The notes under the pieces: generated by a model
Databases searched by the model: none
What the model was told of the DNA's origin: nothing
Seen by the model: only the letters and a program-made list of their open reading frames with translations
Shown here: positions 16,996 through 25,012 of the stretch, one piece after another
Layout of the letters: the number at the start of each line of letters is the position of its first letter
How positions within the stretch are numbered: position 1 is the stretch's first letter
Made by a program: the position numbers and the translations under genes
Assembly (NCBI GenBank): GCA_002436405.1
Contig: DJLZ01000004.1
Span: 1 to 53,374, forward strand
Source of the DNA: Proteobacteria bacterium UBA6503
Lineage (GTDB): Bacteria; Pseudomonadota; Alphaproteobacteria; UBA1280; UBA6503
DNA length: 53,374 bases
Direction: 5' to 3'

Positions 16996-19608
16996 TTATG
17001 CTCTAACTGGTACCCCAATCAGTTGACGCAAGCGCTCACGGATTTCTTCGTATACCGGCACGGCGACATCTTCTCCGACCTCCACGGTGACTGCCAGACC
17101 ATAAGGAATGGCGTCGTCAAGCTCGCCTGCTGCTGCCTTGCAAGACACCTTCAAGACAAGATCGCCGTCGTCGACAAATGCCTTCGCCTCATCACCTTCC
17201 CACCGGCGGTGATAAACCGTGCCTCTCCCAAAGGCGTTGTGGGAGGGTTGTTGCTTCGAATTGCTGACACCCAACGAAAGCCCTTTGTCACTTCCAGGCT
17301 CTACCTCGAATTTCGCCATTCGGTACATTCGATGGTCGGTATTTAGCGGCGTGAACCACCCGACCGTGGCGGTAACGGCTCTGAACCCAGCCATATTTTC
17401 GAGTTGGGGTGGCAGCGGAATGCGGAATTCATCGGTTTCCTTCGCATGAATGGTGTTCCATCCAATCATGGTCGCGCGCCGCTCAGTACAGTCGATGACC
17501 TTGCCGATATCGACCATTCCGAACCCCAAGAAACGAGTGGCGTCCTCCCGCTGGTGTTCCCAGTAAGTATTCCCGATTTCCTTCGAAATTTCCGCGACTT
17601 TTGTCGCCAAGCCATCATCCCATTTTGCCGCATGAACCAGCAATGTCTTTGCGAGTACGGCATGGAAGGCTTCATTGACGCTAGGATGAGGCGGTTCTGC
17701 CGGAATTTCATCCAATGCTTCGAGAATCTTTAGCGCGCTGTGTGTGGCCAATGCGGTCGCTACACTTGTGCCGCTTGAATTGAGCTTCCTTGTTACTTCG
17801 CCGCTCGGACCTGGCGCGGCGACGCCGATACCAAAAAAGCGACCAGGCTGCTTGACCGGATAAACGGACATCGGGGCCTGATTACTCGTTGTTCGAACAT
17901 GCTCTCGACCGCCGGGGAGCAAGATTTCCGGTTTTACGCCTCGCAAATAGCCGAGCCCGAGCGCGGAGCTTGGGTTAGGCAGGCACTCTGTCTCATAGGG
18001 GTCGAGTGCCATTGGCCCTGATCCGTTAGGTTCGATAGTATCTGCGTGGCACGCGCCAACGGTTAAGGCGTTCATGCCTTCTGATGGCGATAACAGGCGG
18101 CGAGTTGCGCGTTGCCGAAGGATTGCTCGCAGTAGAATGGTTTCGCGCTCTTCGGCGGAAGCAGCTTCAAAGTCAGCCCACGCTGCAACGCCCTCCAAGG
18201 GTATGGGATCTGGGATATTGCCAGCGCTGACGAGAACCAAAACGCCGTACTCCCACGAGAGGTAGTCAATCAGGCGTGCCCAAGGGCTCAGAACACCGGA
18301 AAATCGACGGTTCAGATCACCGAGCGATAGATTGACCACTTTGACGTTGGGCGCCGTTGGCTCAGCATCGCCCTCGCCGACAAACATCCTGAGGAAGCTC
18401 CGCCAAACGAGATCGATTGCCAGCTTATTTGGCGGCATACGTTCTTCCCGTTCGCCATCGAATCCTGCCTGCTGCGGATACATGACTGGGCGAACGTATA
18501 ATTTGCTTCGAATGGGCGTAGTCGGCGTCGGTGCATTCAAGTCTCCATGCACAATAAGCGAGGCCATGCTTGTGCCGTGAATTTGCTCTCTTGCCTGACC
18601 GTATTCGGCAGCAAAATCATCGGGGTCATCAACCGAAAGGCGATCAGCCAATTTTGTATGCTGCGCCATTGGAAGCCCATCGAGCAAAGCCGCTCGAGGC
18701 GCTTGGGCTGGGTCGGGCGCATCCTCGGCATCAGCATCTTCAGCTTCAGCGAAATCGAGTTCTTGCGGATCGGTCACTAGCGATTGCGGCCGCAACACCA
18801 TCACTTCGTCAAATGCCGCTAGTCCGAGGTCTGGATTGTCCAAAATTTGTCGGACGTATTCAGGCCGGACTTGGAGAAGAGCTGCATCATAGCGAATTTC
18901 CGGGATGGTCGCCTGATCGAGAATCTCACCTCCAGCCTCAGCAACCATTTCTTGGAATTTTTGGTGCGCGGTTTCTCGAAGCGGCGCACTTGTCCGATAC
19001 CAAAATTCTACTTCGAGCGGGATTGGCTCGTCCGGCGCTTCCTCCAGATGCCTAATCCAGTCGGCTTTGGCTTCTTCGGTAATTCGATCTTGAGGCCCCC
19101 ATGGCCGGATATCTGCCAAGTGGTCGAATACCTTCTTCCACTCTGTCCGTCCGTACCCGAGCTCCTCACCTGCTTGGTATCGCTTCCACAAGCTGACAAT
19201 CTCGCGCAAAGCGGTCGCGTCCGGCATGGTGAAGTAGATACGGCGACGGATTGCCTTGTCAGGCTTGTCCTCGACAAAGAAGTCCTCACTAGGATCGGTT
19301 TCGTCTTCGTCCTCGCCTAAAAATTCCAAACCCGGCACATTGCGCCGCGCCCGGTCGAAATCGACCACTTCACTTGCAATTTCGAAAACGAGGGCTCGTT
19401 CGGGCGCGATTGCCGCAGGATCGTTTCGGAGCTCTGCTAGCTGTTGAGGGTCAGGGAGAACCTCGGAAAGCCTTTCGAATTTTGGTCCAAGTCTCTGACC
19501 TTGGCGTTCCGCCCCGGCTGGACGGACCTTTTCAACTATAACGGCTGGCTTACCTTTGGGAGATTCCCTTGTGGGGTTCGGTAAACTGAGAAGAGGACGT
19601 TCTGCCAT
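16996..19608 (-). CDS. ietS: subtilisin-like (S8) serine protease, IetS-like
   Basis: 870 aa, soluble, with no signal peptide, so cytoplasmic. An S8 catalytic triad can be placed: D310 (ALLDGLP), H344 (IHGTSMAS) and a serine near 615 (SSGTSVATA). About 300 residues precede the protease domain and 230 follow; neither part is recognised. It starts 3 bases after the stop of the AAA+ ATPase gene. An AAA+ ATPase plus a large S8 protease is the composition of ietAS, known as a stability (toxin-antitoxin-like) pair on Agrobacterium Ti plasmids and later listed among antiphage systems. The protease is the likely effector. The assignment rests on domain pairing and triad; direct homology should be verified. 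Confidence 0.82.
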   Translation of the reverse strand: MAERPLLSLPNPTRESPKGKPAVIVEKVRPAGAERQGQRLGPKFERLSEVLPDPQQLAELRNDPAAIAPERALVFEIASEVVDFDRARRNVPGLEFLGEDEDETDPSEDFFVEDKPDKAIRRRIYFTMPDATALREIVSLWKRYQAGEELGYGRTEWKKVFDHLADIRPWGPQDRITEEAKADWIRHLEEAPDEPIPLEVEFWYRTSAPLRETAHQKFQEMVAEAGGEILDQATIPEIRYDAALLQVRPEYVRQILDNPDLGLAAFDEVMVLRPQSLVTDPQELDFAEAEDADAEDAPDPAQAPRAALLDGLPMAQHTKLADRLSVDDPDDFAAEYGQAREQIHGTSMASLIVHGDLNAPTPTTPIRSKLYVRPVMYPQQAGFDGEREERMPPNKLAIDLVWRSFLRMFVGEGDAEPTAPNVKVVNLSLGDLNRRFSGVLSPWARLIDYLSWEYGVLVLVSAGNIPDPIPLEGVAAWADFEAASAEERETILLRAILRQRATRRLLSPSEGMNALTVGACHADTIEPNGSGPMALDPYETECLPNPSSALGLGYLRGVKPEILLPGGREHVRTTSNQAPMSVYPVKQPGRFFGIGVAAPGPSGEVTRKLNSSGTSVATALATHSALKILEALDEIPAEPPHPSVNEAFHAVLAKTLLVHAAKWDDGLATKVAEISKEIGNTYWEHQREDATRFLGFGMVDIGKVIDCTERRATMIGWNTIHAKETDEFRIPLPPQLENMAGFRAVTATVGWFTPLNTDHRMYRMAKFEVEPGSDKGLSLGVSNSKQQPSHNAFGRGTVYHRRWEGDEAKAFVDDGDLVLKVSCKAAAGELDDAIPYGLAVTVEVGEDVAVPVYEEIRERLRQLIGVPVRA

Positions 19609-19611
19609 TCA

Positions 19612-20610
19612 TTATTCCGCCGCTTTTGAACTTTGGTTTTTGGGTTGCGCGCGGTCCTCCCACGCTTGAAGCTGTTCACTCAGGATCGACTTGAGCTGCT
19701 TTTCACGCATCGAAAGAACCTCTCTGCGCCGTATATCCAAAATGAATTCTTCGGCCTCGGCGTAGCTCACTGAACCTAGCCGTTTGACGACGTTTGCAGG
19801 CGAAATTCCCGGCGAACCATCAAACTGTTGGAAGTGCTTTTCCAGATAGGATTGGAGCTCTTTTGCCGTTGGAGCGGGAAGGTTCAGCCGAAGTTGAAAT
19901 CTGCGCCATACTGCTCGGTCGAGAAGCTCTGCATGGTTCGAAGCCGCGATGATTACCGCGTAGCTTGGTAGTTCATCAACGTGCATCAAAAGAGAGGATA
20001 CTACGCGCTTAATCTCACCAGTTTCATGCAGGTCGCCACGTTCCTTGCCCACTGCATCAAATTCATCAAAGAATACGACACAAGGTGTTGTGCGGATGAA
20101 ATCGAATACCCTCTTTAGGCGCTGTGCAGTTTCACCGAGATAGCTGCCAATGAGGGCTTCATAGCGAATAACAAAAAACGGCACCGCGAGCGATTCTGCG
20201 ATGGCCTCAGCTAATGAAGTCTTTCCGTTGCCTGGTGGCCCGACGAGCATCACCCGATGGCGGGGGTCAAGCCCATGCGCCCGTAGTAGGCTCGCGCGCT
20301 GCTGTTCTTCGATAAGTTGATCGACATTCTGCCGTGTCTGTTCGTTCAAAACGATGTCATCGAGGCGATGCTTTGGCGTGACTTCTGCAAGTGCTTCGCG
20401 AACTCGGTTTTGGTTTTCATAGCCTGCGGGGGGGAGTGCTCGACTTCCGTTGCCGTTTGTTTGCAGGGCGCGCGTAAGCCTTTCCGCGAGCACATTGTGC
20501 TGCTTCCCTTTCTCTTCTGCAATGATGTTCTCCACGGCGGAGCGAACGGCAGTTTTGTCGCCGCCGACGCTGGCTTTCACCAGAGAGATTAAGAGGTCGC
20601 TTCGCGCCAT
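19612..20610 (-). CDS. ietA: AAA+ ATPase, IetA-like
   Basis: 332 aa. A helical N-terminal region (1-80) precedes a single classical AAA+ module: Walker A GPPGNGKT (124-131), Walker B VVFFDEFD (178-185), sensor 1 at N225 (AASNHAE), and arginine-finger region RAVWRRF (232-238). The C-terminal lid ends in a charged tail. In the ietAS pair this partner is thought to control or restrain the protease. It lies between a small RHH protein (4 bases upstream) and the protease gene (3 bases downstream), a tightly coupled operon. Confidence 0.85.
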   Translation of the reverse strand: MARSDLLISLVKASVGGDKTAVRSAVENIIAEEKGKQHNVLAERLTRALQTNGNGSRALPPAGYENQNRVREALAEVTPKHRLDDIVLNEQTRQNVDQLIEEQQRASLLRAHGLDPRHRVMLVGPPGNGKTSLAEAIAESLAVPFFVIRYEALIGSYLGETAQRLKRVFDFIRTTPCVVFFDEFDAVGKERGDLHETGEIKRVVSSLLMHVDELPSYAVIIAASNHAELLDRAVWRRFQLRLNLPAPTAKELQSYLEKHFQQFDGSPGISPANVVKRLGSVSYAEAEEFILDIRRREVLSMREKQLKSILSEQLQAWEDRAQPKNQSSKAAE

Positions 20611-20614
20611 CGCA

Positions 20615-20788
20615 TCAATTTCCGTTATGGTTCTTCTTCAGCTTTTCCACGAGCGCTTCCACGATCCAGTGATTGCGCGAAATTGGCAGCTCTTCCTGTT
20701 CGACCTTGTCGTCGATCTCTTTCAGGATTGCTTCGGGTATCCTTATGGTAACAGGAACCCTGCTCTTATCCCCGTTTCGATCTGCCAT
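20615..20788 (-). CDS. small ribbon-helix-helix protein, probable ietAS regulator
   Basis: 57 aa. RVPVTIRIPEAILKEIDDKV forms the strand and first helix of a ribbon-helix-helix (CopG/Arc) DNA-binding fold, and SRNHWIVEALVEKL the second helix. Four bases separate its stop from the ietA start. An inverted repeat (ATGTCA/TGACAT, 20806-20831) lies 18 bases before its ATG, as expected of an autoregulated operon. I infer that it represses the operon, as antitoxin-type RHH proteins do. It may also be a direct third component. Confidence 0.8.
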   Translation of the reverse strand: MADRNGDKSRVPVTIRIPEAILKEIDDKVEQEELPISRNHWIVEALVEKLKKNHNGN

Positions 20789-20805
20789 GCCATGAATCCA
20801 CTATG

Positions 20806-20831
20806 ATGTCACATTGAAATCATATTGACAT
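20806..20831 (-). promoter_or_regulatory. operator/promoter of the RHH-ietAS operon
   Basis: Perfect 6-bp arms ATGTCA (20806-20811) and TGACAT (20826-20831) with 14 bases between. On the minus strand TATGAT, a likely -10, falls between the arms. A protein bound here would block transcription. Confidence 0.55.
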
Positions 20832-20861
20832 TTGGCTGAAAAGTCCATTTTTTTGTTGGGG

Positions 20862-21060
20862 AAAGCCTTCCCCTGCCTGCAACCAGCGCAAAGGGTTTGC
20901 GCCGTTTTCCGTCACCCCTTCGAGCGGGGGAGGCCTTTCAGTCCCCCGCAACGCCCCCTCGGGTATGGACGCAGCGCAAGCGCTGCGGCGTTCTTTGCTT
21001 GACCCTCACCTTCGAGCTTATGCCAGCCACGACCGCTTGCAAGGTCGCCGTCCGCCGCTG
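20862..21060. other. hairpin-rich non-coding segment upstream of the 105-aa gene
   Basis: Consecutive perfect hairpins: GGGGAA-AGCC-TTCCCC, GCGCAAA-GGG-TTTGCGC (20886-20902) and GCAGCGC-AA-GCGCTGC. The 500 bases from the RHH gene to 21327 hold no gene I can support. Candidate single-strand promoter, primase site or leader. Confidence 0.5.
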
Positions 21061-21327
21061 CCCGCGACTGTGATCGTTTGGTTGGCTTAGGCTACCATTC
21101 GGGTGGCGACGGATTTCACCCCTTCGAGCCAGCTTATGGCTGCCTCGTGGCGGGGCGGCCTTCTTGCCGCTTGTCGCTCGGCTGGCGCTCGCATCACTTT
21201 GGATACCGCTTTCACCGATAGTGACGCTCGCCGCTGGGCAGAGGGTCAGGCGCGAACGGCTTTGCCGATTGGGCGACCAGCATGGTGCTGGCCTGTCTTT
21301 CGCCTTGAACCATCAGGAGGCGAGAGA

Positions 21328-21645
21328 ATGTATAAACCCTATGAACCCCATCAGATTGAATGGCGCGGTTTGCCTATTGAAGTGCGCTACTGCCCAAGTT
21401 GGTCGAAGTCGCACGAAGATATCTACGGTGAGCGCATGGCGCATCTGGAAATCAGGGTGCTTGATGAGCCTCGAAGTCCGCTACCTATGACCGAGACGGG
21501 GTATCGGTCTCATTTCATCCACGCCAAGGCCATCGAGCATGAAGGAGGCCCTGTCGCCTATGTGCGCGCTTGGCTGGAAGAGGAGGCGAAGTCGCCCAAG
21601 TGGAAGGAGCTGGAAGCTGCCTCGCGGCAAATGTCGCTTCTATAA
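21328..21645 (+). CDS. hypothetical protein of conjugative elements (105 aa)
   Basis: 105 aa, soluble. Reads MYKPYEPHQIEWRGLPIEVRY, then a beta-rich middle and a charged helical end (KWKELEAASRQMSLL). This start is chosen because CAGGAGG lies 8 bases upstream. An upstream in-frame extension would translate the GC-rich hairpin leader and is rejected. Small proteins of this kind are frequent beside ardC on alphaproteobacterial plasmids; the function is unknown to me. It has its own terminator at 21666. Confidence 0.7.
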   Translation: MYKPYEPHQIEWRGLPIEVRYCPSWSKSHEDIYGERMAHLEIRVLDEPRSPLPMTETGYRSHFIHAKAIEHEGGPVAYVRAWLEEEAKSPKWKELEAASRQMSLL

Positions 21646-21665
21646 TAGCTGCCGTGGCCTTAATT

Positions 21666-21700
21666 GCCCGTCTCAGCCTAACGCTGAGGCGGGCTTTTCT
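21666..21700 (+). terminator. terminator after the 105-aa gene
   Basis: GCCCGTCTCAGC, loop CTAAC, GCTGAGGCGGGC, then TTTTCTTT; a 12-bp stem with one wobble. Confidence 0.85.
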
Positions 21701-21881
21701 TTGTCGCAAAATCTGGAGGAGGGCGGGCATCGACTGCTCTGCACGATGGCCACGGTGTTCTAAACGCCGCTTTCCATGTCGGTTCTTGTCGGTGTCATGG
21801 CGTCTCTGAAGATCCTTTCGACTTCTGGCCGAAGTCGCCCTGGCCTTTACTCACTGGCACCATTGCGGGGGCGGCGTCCGA

Positions 21882-21990
21882 TGCAACGGTGCGCTTGTCA
21901 GTTTCTTCCCCGTCGCCTGACGGCGACTTCCTCGCGGAACAAGAAACAGTCCGCTTCCCGTCCTCCACTGCGTTTCGTCCCTTCGGGTGC
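21882..21990 (+). promoter_or_regulatory. conserved hairpin leader 2, upstream of the 81-aa gene
   Basis: TTTCTTCCCC, hairpin GTCGCC-TGAC-GGCGAC (21912-21927), TCCTCGCGGAACAAGAAACAG, then CGTCCTCCACTGCGTTTCG and CCCTTCGGG at 21979. It is almost identical to the leader at 23875 outside the hairpin, whose arms differ yet still pair. Confidence 0.75.
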
Positions 21991-22075
21991 ATTCGTCCGC
22001 CTGAAGCCCCCGCTCTTTGGTTGCCAGAAAGGCCGAACGACCCCGGCCACAACCAAAATCGAAAGGACGAGACCA

Positions 22076-22321
22076 ATGACTTACACCAACGAAAAATACC
22101 TCGACATGAGCTGGGATGAATACACCTACGAAGTGGACATGATGCTGATTGCCGAATTCGGCGAACCCGCCACCCACGAACAGCTTTGCGACATCACCAC
22201 CGCCTACAACAACGGTGTTGCACCGGGAGATGTTTTCTCAGCCATGGCCGAGGCTCAATATGGCAACGAATATGACGACCGTTTTGAAGGCTTCGGCACT
22301 TGGATTGGCGCAGCCGCTTAA
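22076..22321 (+). CDS. small acidic hypothetical protein (81 aa)
   Basis: 81 aa, strongly acidic, rich in D, E and Y (MTYTNEKYLDMSWDEYTYEV). Acidic small proteins of mobile elements are often DNA mimics or antirestriction factors; here that is only a suggestion from charge and context. The start has GAAAGGA 9 bases upstream. It is preceded by the conserved hairpin leader and followed by its own terminator at 22342. Confidence 0.65.
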   Translation: MTYTNEKYLDMSWDEYTYEVDMMLIAEFGEPATHEQLCDITTAYNNGVAPGDVFSAMAEAQYGNEYDDRFEGFGTWIGAAA

Positions 22322-22341
22322 TCCACACCAGTTTTCAAGAA

Positions 22342-22368
22342 GGCGCTCCGATGGGGCGCTTTTCTTTT
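22342..22368 (+). terminator. terminator after the 81-aa gene
   Basis: AAGGCGCTCC-GAT-GGGGCGCTT followed by TTCTTTT. Confidence 0.75.
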
Positions 22369-22666
22369 ATCTCATCCTGAGTCGATGGAACCGTCTCATT
22401 TTGATTCAGCTTCCTTGCACGGCTGACGTTGGCGATGGCCAAGGCGTGAACTCATCATAGCTGCCGTGCTCTTCGATTGTGGCTGCCCCTCTGATTGACG
22501 CCGTTATGGCAGGCGGCGCCTTCCTGTCCATGAGCGGCCCGCACCAGCCATGACAAGCAGAGCTTGCCCATGGCCCGTGTTGCTCAGGACAGCAGCGGCT
22601 TCAGCCGCCCGCCTTTCGGTTGGCGTCCTTCGGGACAGCCACAAACAATCGAAAGGAAACACGACC

Positions 22667-23035
22667 ATGGGCCTAGATATGTACGCCTTGACCACCAACC
22701 AGACACCACCTCAGCCGGTGGACTTCAGCGAACCTGATGATGCGAGGCAGATTCACTACTGGCGCAAGCATCCCAACCTGCATGGCTGGATGGAGCGTCT
22801 CTACCGCGAGAAGGGCGGCAAGGAAGATACCTTCAACTGTGTATCGGTCGCGCTCAGTGCTGATGATATCCATCAGCTTGAGATCGACATCGAAGCAGGC
22901 AATCTTCCGCCAACCAGCGGCTTCTTCTTCGGTGCCAGTGATGGCGACGAAACTAAGGACGACCTGGCTTTCGTTGCGAAAGCCCGTTCGGCCATCGGCG
23001 AAGGGAAGACGGTATTCTATTCGTCTTGGTGGTAG
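22667..23035 (+). CDS. hypothetical protein of mobile elements (122 aa)
   Basis: 122 aa starting MGLDMYALTT. It contains IHYWRKHPNLHGWMERLYREKGG and ends FYSSWW, with an acidic middle. Proteins with this MGLDMYA start and conserved YWRKHPNLHGWME core are a recurrent, uncharacterised family in phage and plasmid cargo. The start follows GAAAGGAAA. The preceding 345 bases (22322-22666) are GC-rich non-coding leader with a CCTTCGGG hairpin close to the gene. A strong terminator follows at 23051. Confidence 0.75.
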   Translation: MGLDMYALTTNQTPPQPVDFSEPDDARQIHYWRKHPNLHGWMERLYREKGGKEDTFNCVSVALSADDIHQLEIDIEAGNLPPTSGFFFGASDGDETKDDLAFVAKARSAIGEGKTVFYSSWW

Positions 23036-23050
23036 CGCTCCGCCGCATCA

Positions 23051-23080
23051 AAGCCCTCTCAGGAGTGAGAGGGCTTTTCT
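23051..23080 (+). terminator. terminator after the 122-aa gene
   Basis: AAGCCCTCTCA-GGAG-TGAGAGGGCTT with TTCTTTT: an 11-bp perfect stem. Confidence 0.9.
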
Positions 23081-23093
23081 TTTGCTGGTGAGG

Positions 23094-23369
23094 TTAGCAG
23101 CGCATGGTCAGGATGAAGATGCAGCCTTTGGCAACCAGCGCAGCGAATGGTGCATCCGGCAGGATGTCGGGATGCAGGTAGACGACGAAGCAAGTAATGC
23201 CGTCGCCGCTGGGGCGAGGCTCGGCATGGCCGACCGGCTGGCCGTCGATGCTGGCAATAAGAATGCCGTCGCTGTCAGGCGCAAAGGTCAGGCGCGCCTG
23301 AGTGGTTGAAGTGCGAATGATGCCAGTCAGGCAATCACCGTCTTTGAGGAAAGTGCCGAGGATTGGCAT
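23094..23369 (-). CDS. DUF736-related small protein
   Basis: 91 aa beginning MPILGTFLKDGDCLTGIIRT, which follows the DUF736 pattern (M-x-x-I-G-T-F-x-K...G-x-I-x-T-L). Its C-terminal half is divergent and lacks the LDDPSF signature seen in the protein at 24070. It is the only small gene of this cluster on the minus strand. The start is set by AAAGGGTAAG just upstream; a longer in-frame reading upstream has no homology. Confidence 0.65.
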   Translation of the reverse strand: MPILGTFLKDGDCLTGIIRTSTTQARLTFAPDSDGILIASIDGQPVGHAEPRPSGDGITCFVVYLHPDILPDAPFAALVAKGCIFILTMRC

Positions 23370-23874
23370 GAGCTTACCCTTTCGTTCGTTTCTGCAACCT
23401 CCGCAGTGGCGGTCGCTCGCGAAGAAACAGGGATGGTCACTCAGTCCTGCCACCGATGACACAATCAGCGGGGAACCCCTCCGCCGCCCGAATGGGCGAG
23501 CGGGACGGGGTTGGCGGGGCTGGGGGCTATCGCATATCTGCGACAGGCGATCCGTCAAATGTGGGGGGGTGGGAACGAGCAGGGGCAAAGCTCTTGTTAC
23601 GCGGTGCGATCCGATGGTGTTGCGCTGGCTAGGGCACTCAGCACCAATCTCTCATCCGTTCTGATAACGACTATCAGAGCGAGGCTTGATTGCCTTTTGC
23701 GGCATGCGGGGGCGTCATGTCGGGATCGAAGCTATCGCGGCTTCGCTCGATGGCCGTCACTGAGCTTTCAGATCGACGGGCGGTGCAGGGGTGTCTCTCA
23801 GGGGCGTTTTGTCCTGGCCGCATCCCATCGCTGCCTTTCCTCACATGGCCAATCATTGATCCCGTCGCCAGTCG
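23370..23874. other. non-coding region with hairpins
   Basis: No gene visible. Contains CTGATA-ACGAC-TATCAG (23661-23677) and ATCGAAGC/GCTTCGCTCGAT around 23727, followed by the conserved leader at 23875. Confidence 0.4.
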
Positions 23875-23981
23875 CCGCAACGGCGCGCTTGCCAGTTTCA
23901 TCCCCTGGCCTTCGGCCATTCCTCGCGAAACAAGAAACAGGCCGCTTGCCGTCCTCCACTGCGTTTCGGCCCTGCGGGTGC
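23875..23981 (+). promoter_or_regulatory. conserved hairpin leader 3, upstream of DUF736 gene
   Basis: TTTCATCCCC, hairpin TGGCC-TTC-GGCCA (23906-23918), TCCTCGCGAAACAAGAAACAG, CGTCCTCCACTGCGTTTCG and CCCTGCGGG. It matches leader 2 nearly base for base outside the hairpin and lies 88 bases before the next start. Confidence 0.75.
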
Positions 23982-24069
23982 AGCGCCCGGCTGAGACGGT
24001 CTCTCATTTTGGCCATGGAAAGGCCCGCGACGGTCGCGGGCTTCCTAACCAAAACAGGAGACACATACC

Positions 24070-24363
24070 ATGACCACCATCGCAACCTTCACCAAAACCG
24101 AGACCGGCTACATCGGCGAAATCCATACGCTGGCTCTGAAATCGAAGCTGACGCTAAGCCCCGCAGACAACACCAAGGGCAAGGCTCCCGACTTCCGTGT
24201 AATCGCTGAAGACGGCATCGAGATCGGCGGCGCTTGGAAGCGCAAGAGCAAGAGCGGCAACGCTTACCTCTCGGTCCGCCTCGACGATCCGAGCTTCACC
24301 GCCCCAGTTTACGCCAACCTCATCGAGCGTGACGGCCAGCACCTGCTGATCTGGAAGCGCTAA
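24070..24363 (+). CDS. DUF736 family protein
   Basis: 97 aa. All DUF736 landmarks are present: IATFTKTETGYIGEIHTLAL, KAPDFRV, EIGGAWKRKSKSGNAYLSV, LDDPSFTAPVYANL and the ending LLIWKR. The family is nearly confined to plasmids and conjugative elements of alphaproteobacteria; its molecular role is not established. ACAGGAGA precedes the start. It is preceded by a copy of the conserved leader. Confidence 0.88.
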   Translation: MTTIATFTKTETGYIGEIHTLALKSKLTLSPADNTKGKAPDFRVIAEDGIEIGGAWKRKSKSGNAYLSVRLDDPSFTAPVYANLIERDGQHLLIWKR

Positions 24364-24446
24364 TGACCCGCCGCCAGCCCGTCGCCCGACATTGATCGGA
24401 GCGACGGGCGACGTGGCCAATAAACATAATCGGAAGGAACCGAACC

Positions 24447-24935
24447 ATGACTGAAACCCAAAAACCTGAACTTGTCGAAATCACCGTCGAGCAGCTCACC
24501 GTCTACCGCTACCACGTCGAGATGAGCGATGATGTGACCGACCCTGAAGCCATCGCACTGGAACGCTTTCGTGCTGGCGAACTGCCGGATGCTGGCCCAG
24601 CTGAGGGCGAGGAGCACGAGCTCACCACCTACTTTGTTGGTCCCGTGAAGCCAGAAAGTGCGGCGTCTTTGATCTACGATGAATGGTGCGAAGAGTATCG
24701 CCCTATCGCTAATGACCTCTGCCAGGGCGCGCCATATGACGGTCTGATGTTCGAGACCTATGGTGCCGAAGTCGAGCACGTTCGCAGACAGGATCGCGCC
24801 TGCATCTGGACACTTGTTCAAGCTGAAGACGAGCTCATAATCTTGAGCGGCTGGCACTTCGTGAACCGCCTTGGCTACTTCGTTACCGAACGTCCTTGGG
24901 GCGGCCTTGAGGTGGCTGAAATCACGCTGGACTGA
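24447..24935 (+). CDS. acidic hypothetical protein (162 aa)
   Basis: 162 aa, strongly acidic (many E and D), with an N-terminal KPELVEITVEQLTVYRYHVE strand pattern and a C-terminal RPWGGLEVAEITLD. I recognise no family. GGAAGGAA precedes the start. The 83-base gap from the DUF736 gene holds a 9-bp perfect stem (GCCCGTCGC 24377 / GCGACGGGC 24401) without T run. A terminator follows at 24946. Confidence 0.65.
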   Translation: MTETQKPELVEITVEQLTVYRYHVEMSDDVTDPEAIALERFRAGELPDAGPAEGEEHELTTYFVGPVKPESAASLIYDEWCEEYRPIANDLCQGAPYDGLMFETYGAEVEHVRRQDRACIWTLVQAEDELIILSGWHFVNRLGYFVTERPWGGLEVAEITLD

Positions 24936-24945
24936 TGACATGCGA

Positions 24946-24973
24946 AAACCGCCCCCATTGCTGGGGGCGGTTT
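24946..24973 (+). terminator. terminator after the 162-aa gene
   Basis: AAACCGCCCCCA-TTG-CTGGGGGCGGTTT: a stem of 12 bases or more; the T run is short. Confidence 0.75.
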
Positions 24974-25012
24974 GTCGAAGCGATAGGAGCCGGTCGAGGC
25001 ACGGGTCGGCCT

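Noticed and set aside
23094..23588. Longer 164-aa reading of the DUF736-related protein
   Set aside because: The first 73 residues are low-complexity leader translation; the DUF736 pattern starts at the internal ATG with its own ribosome binding site.
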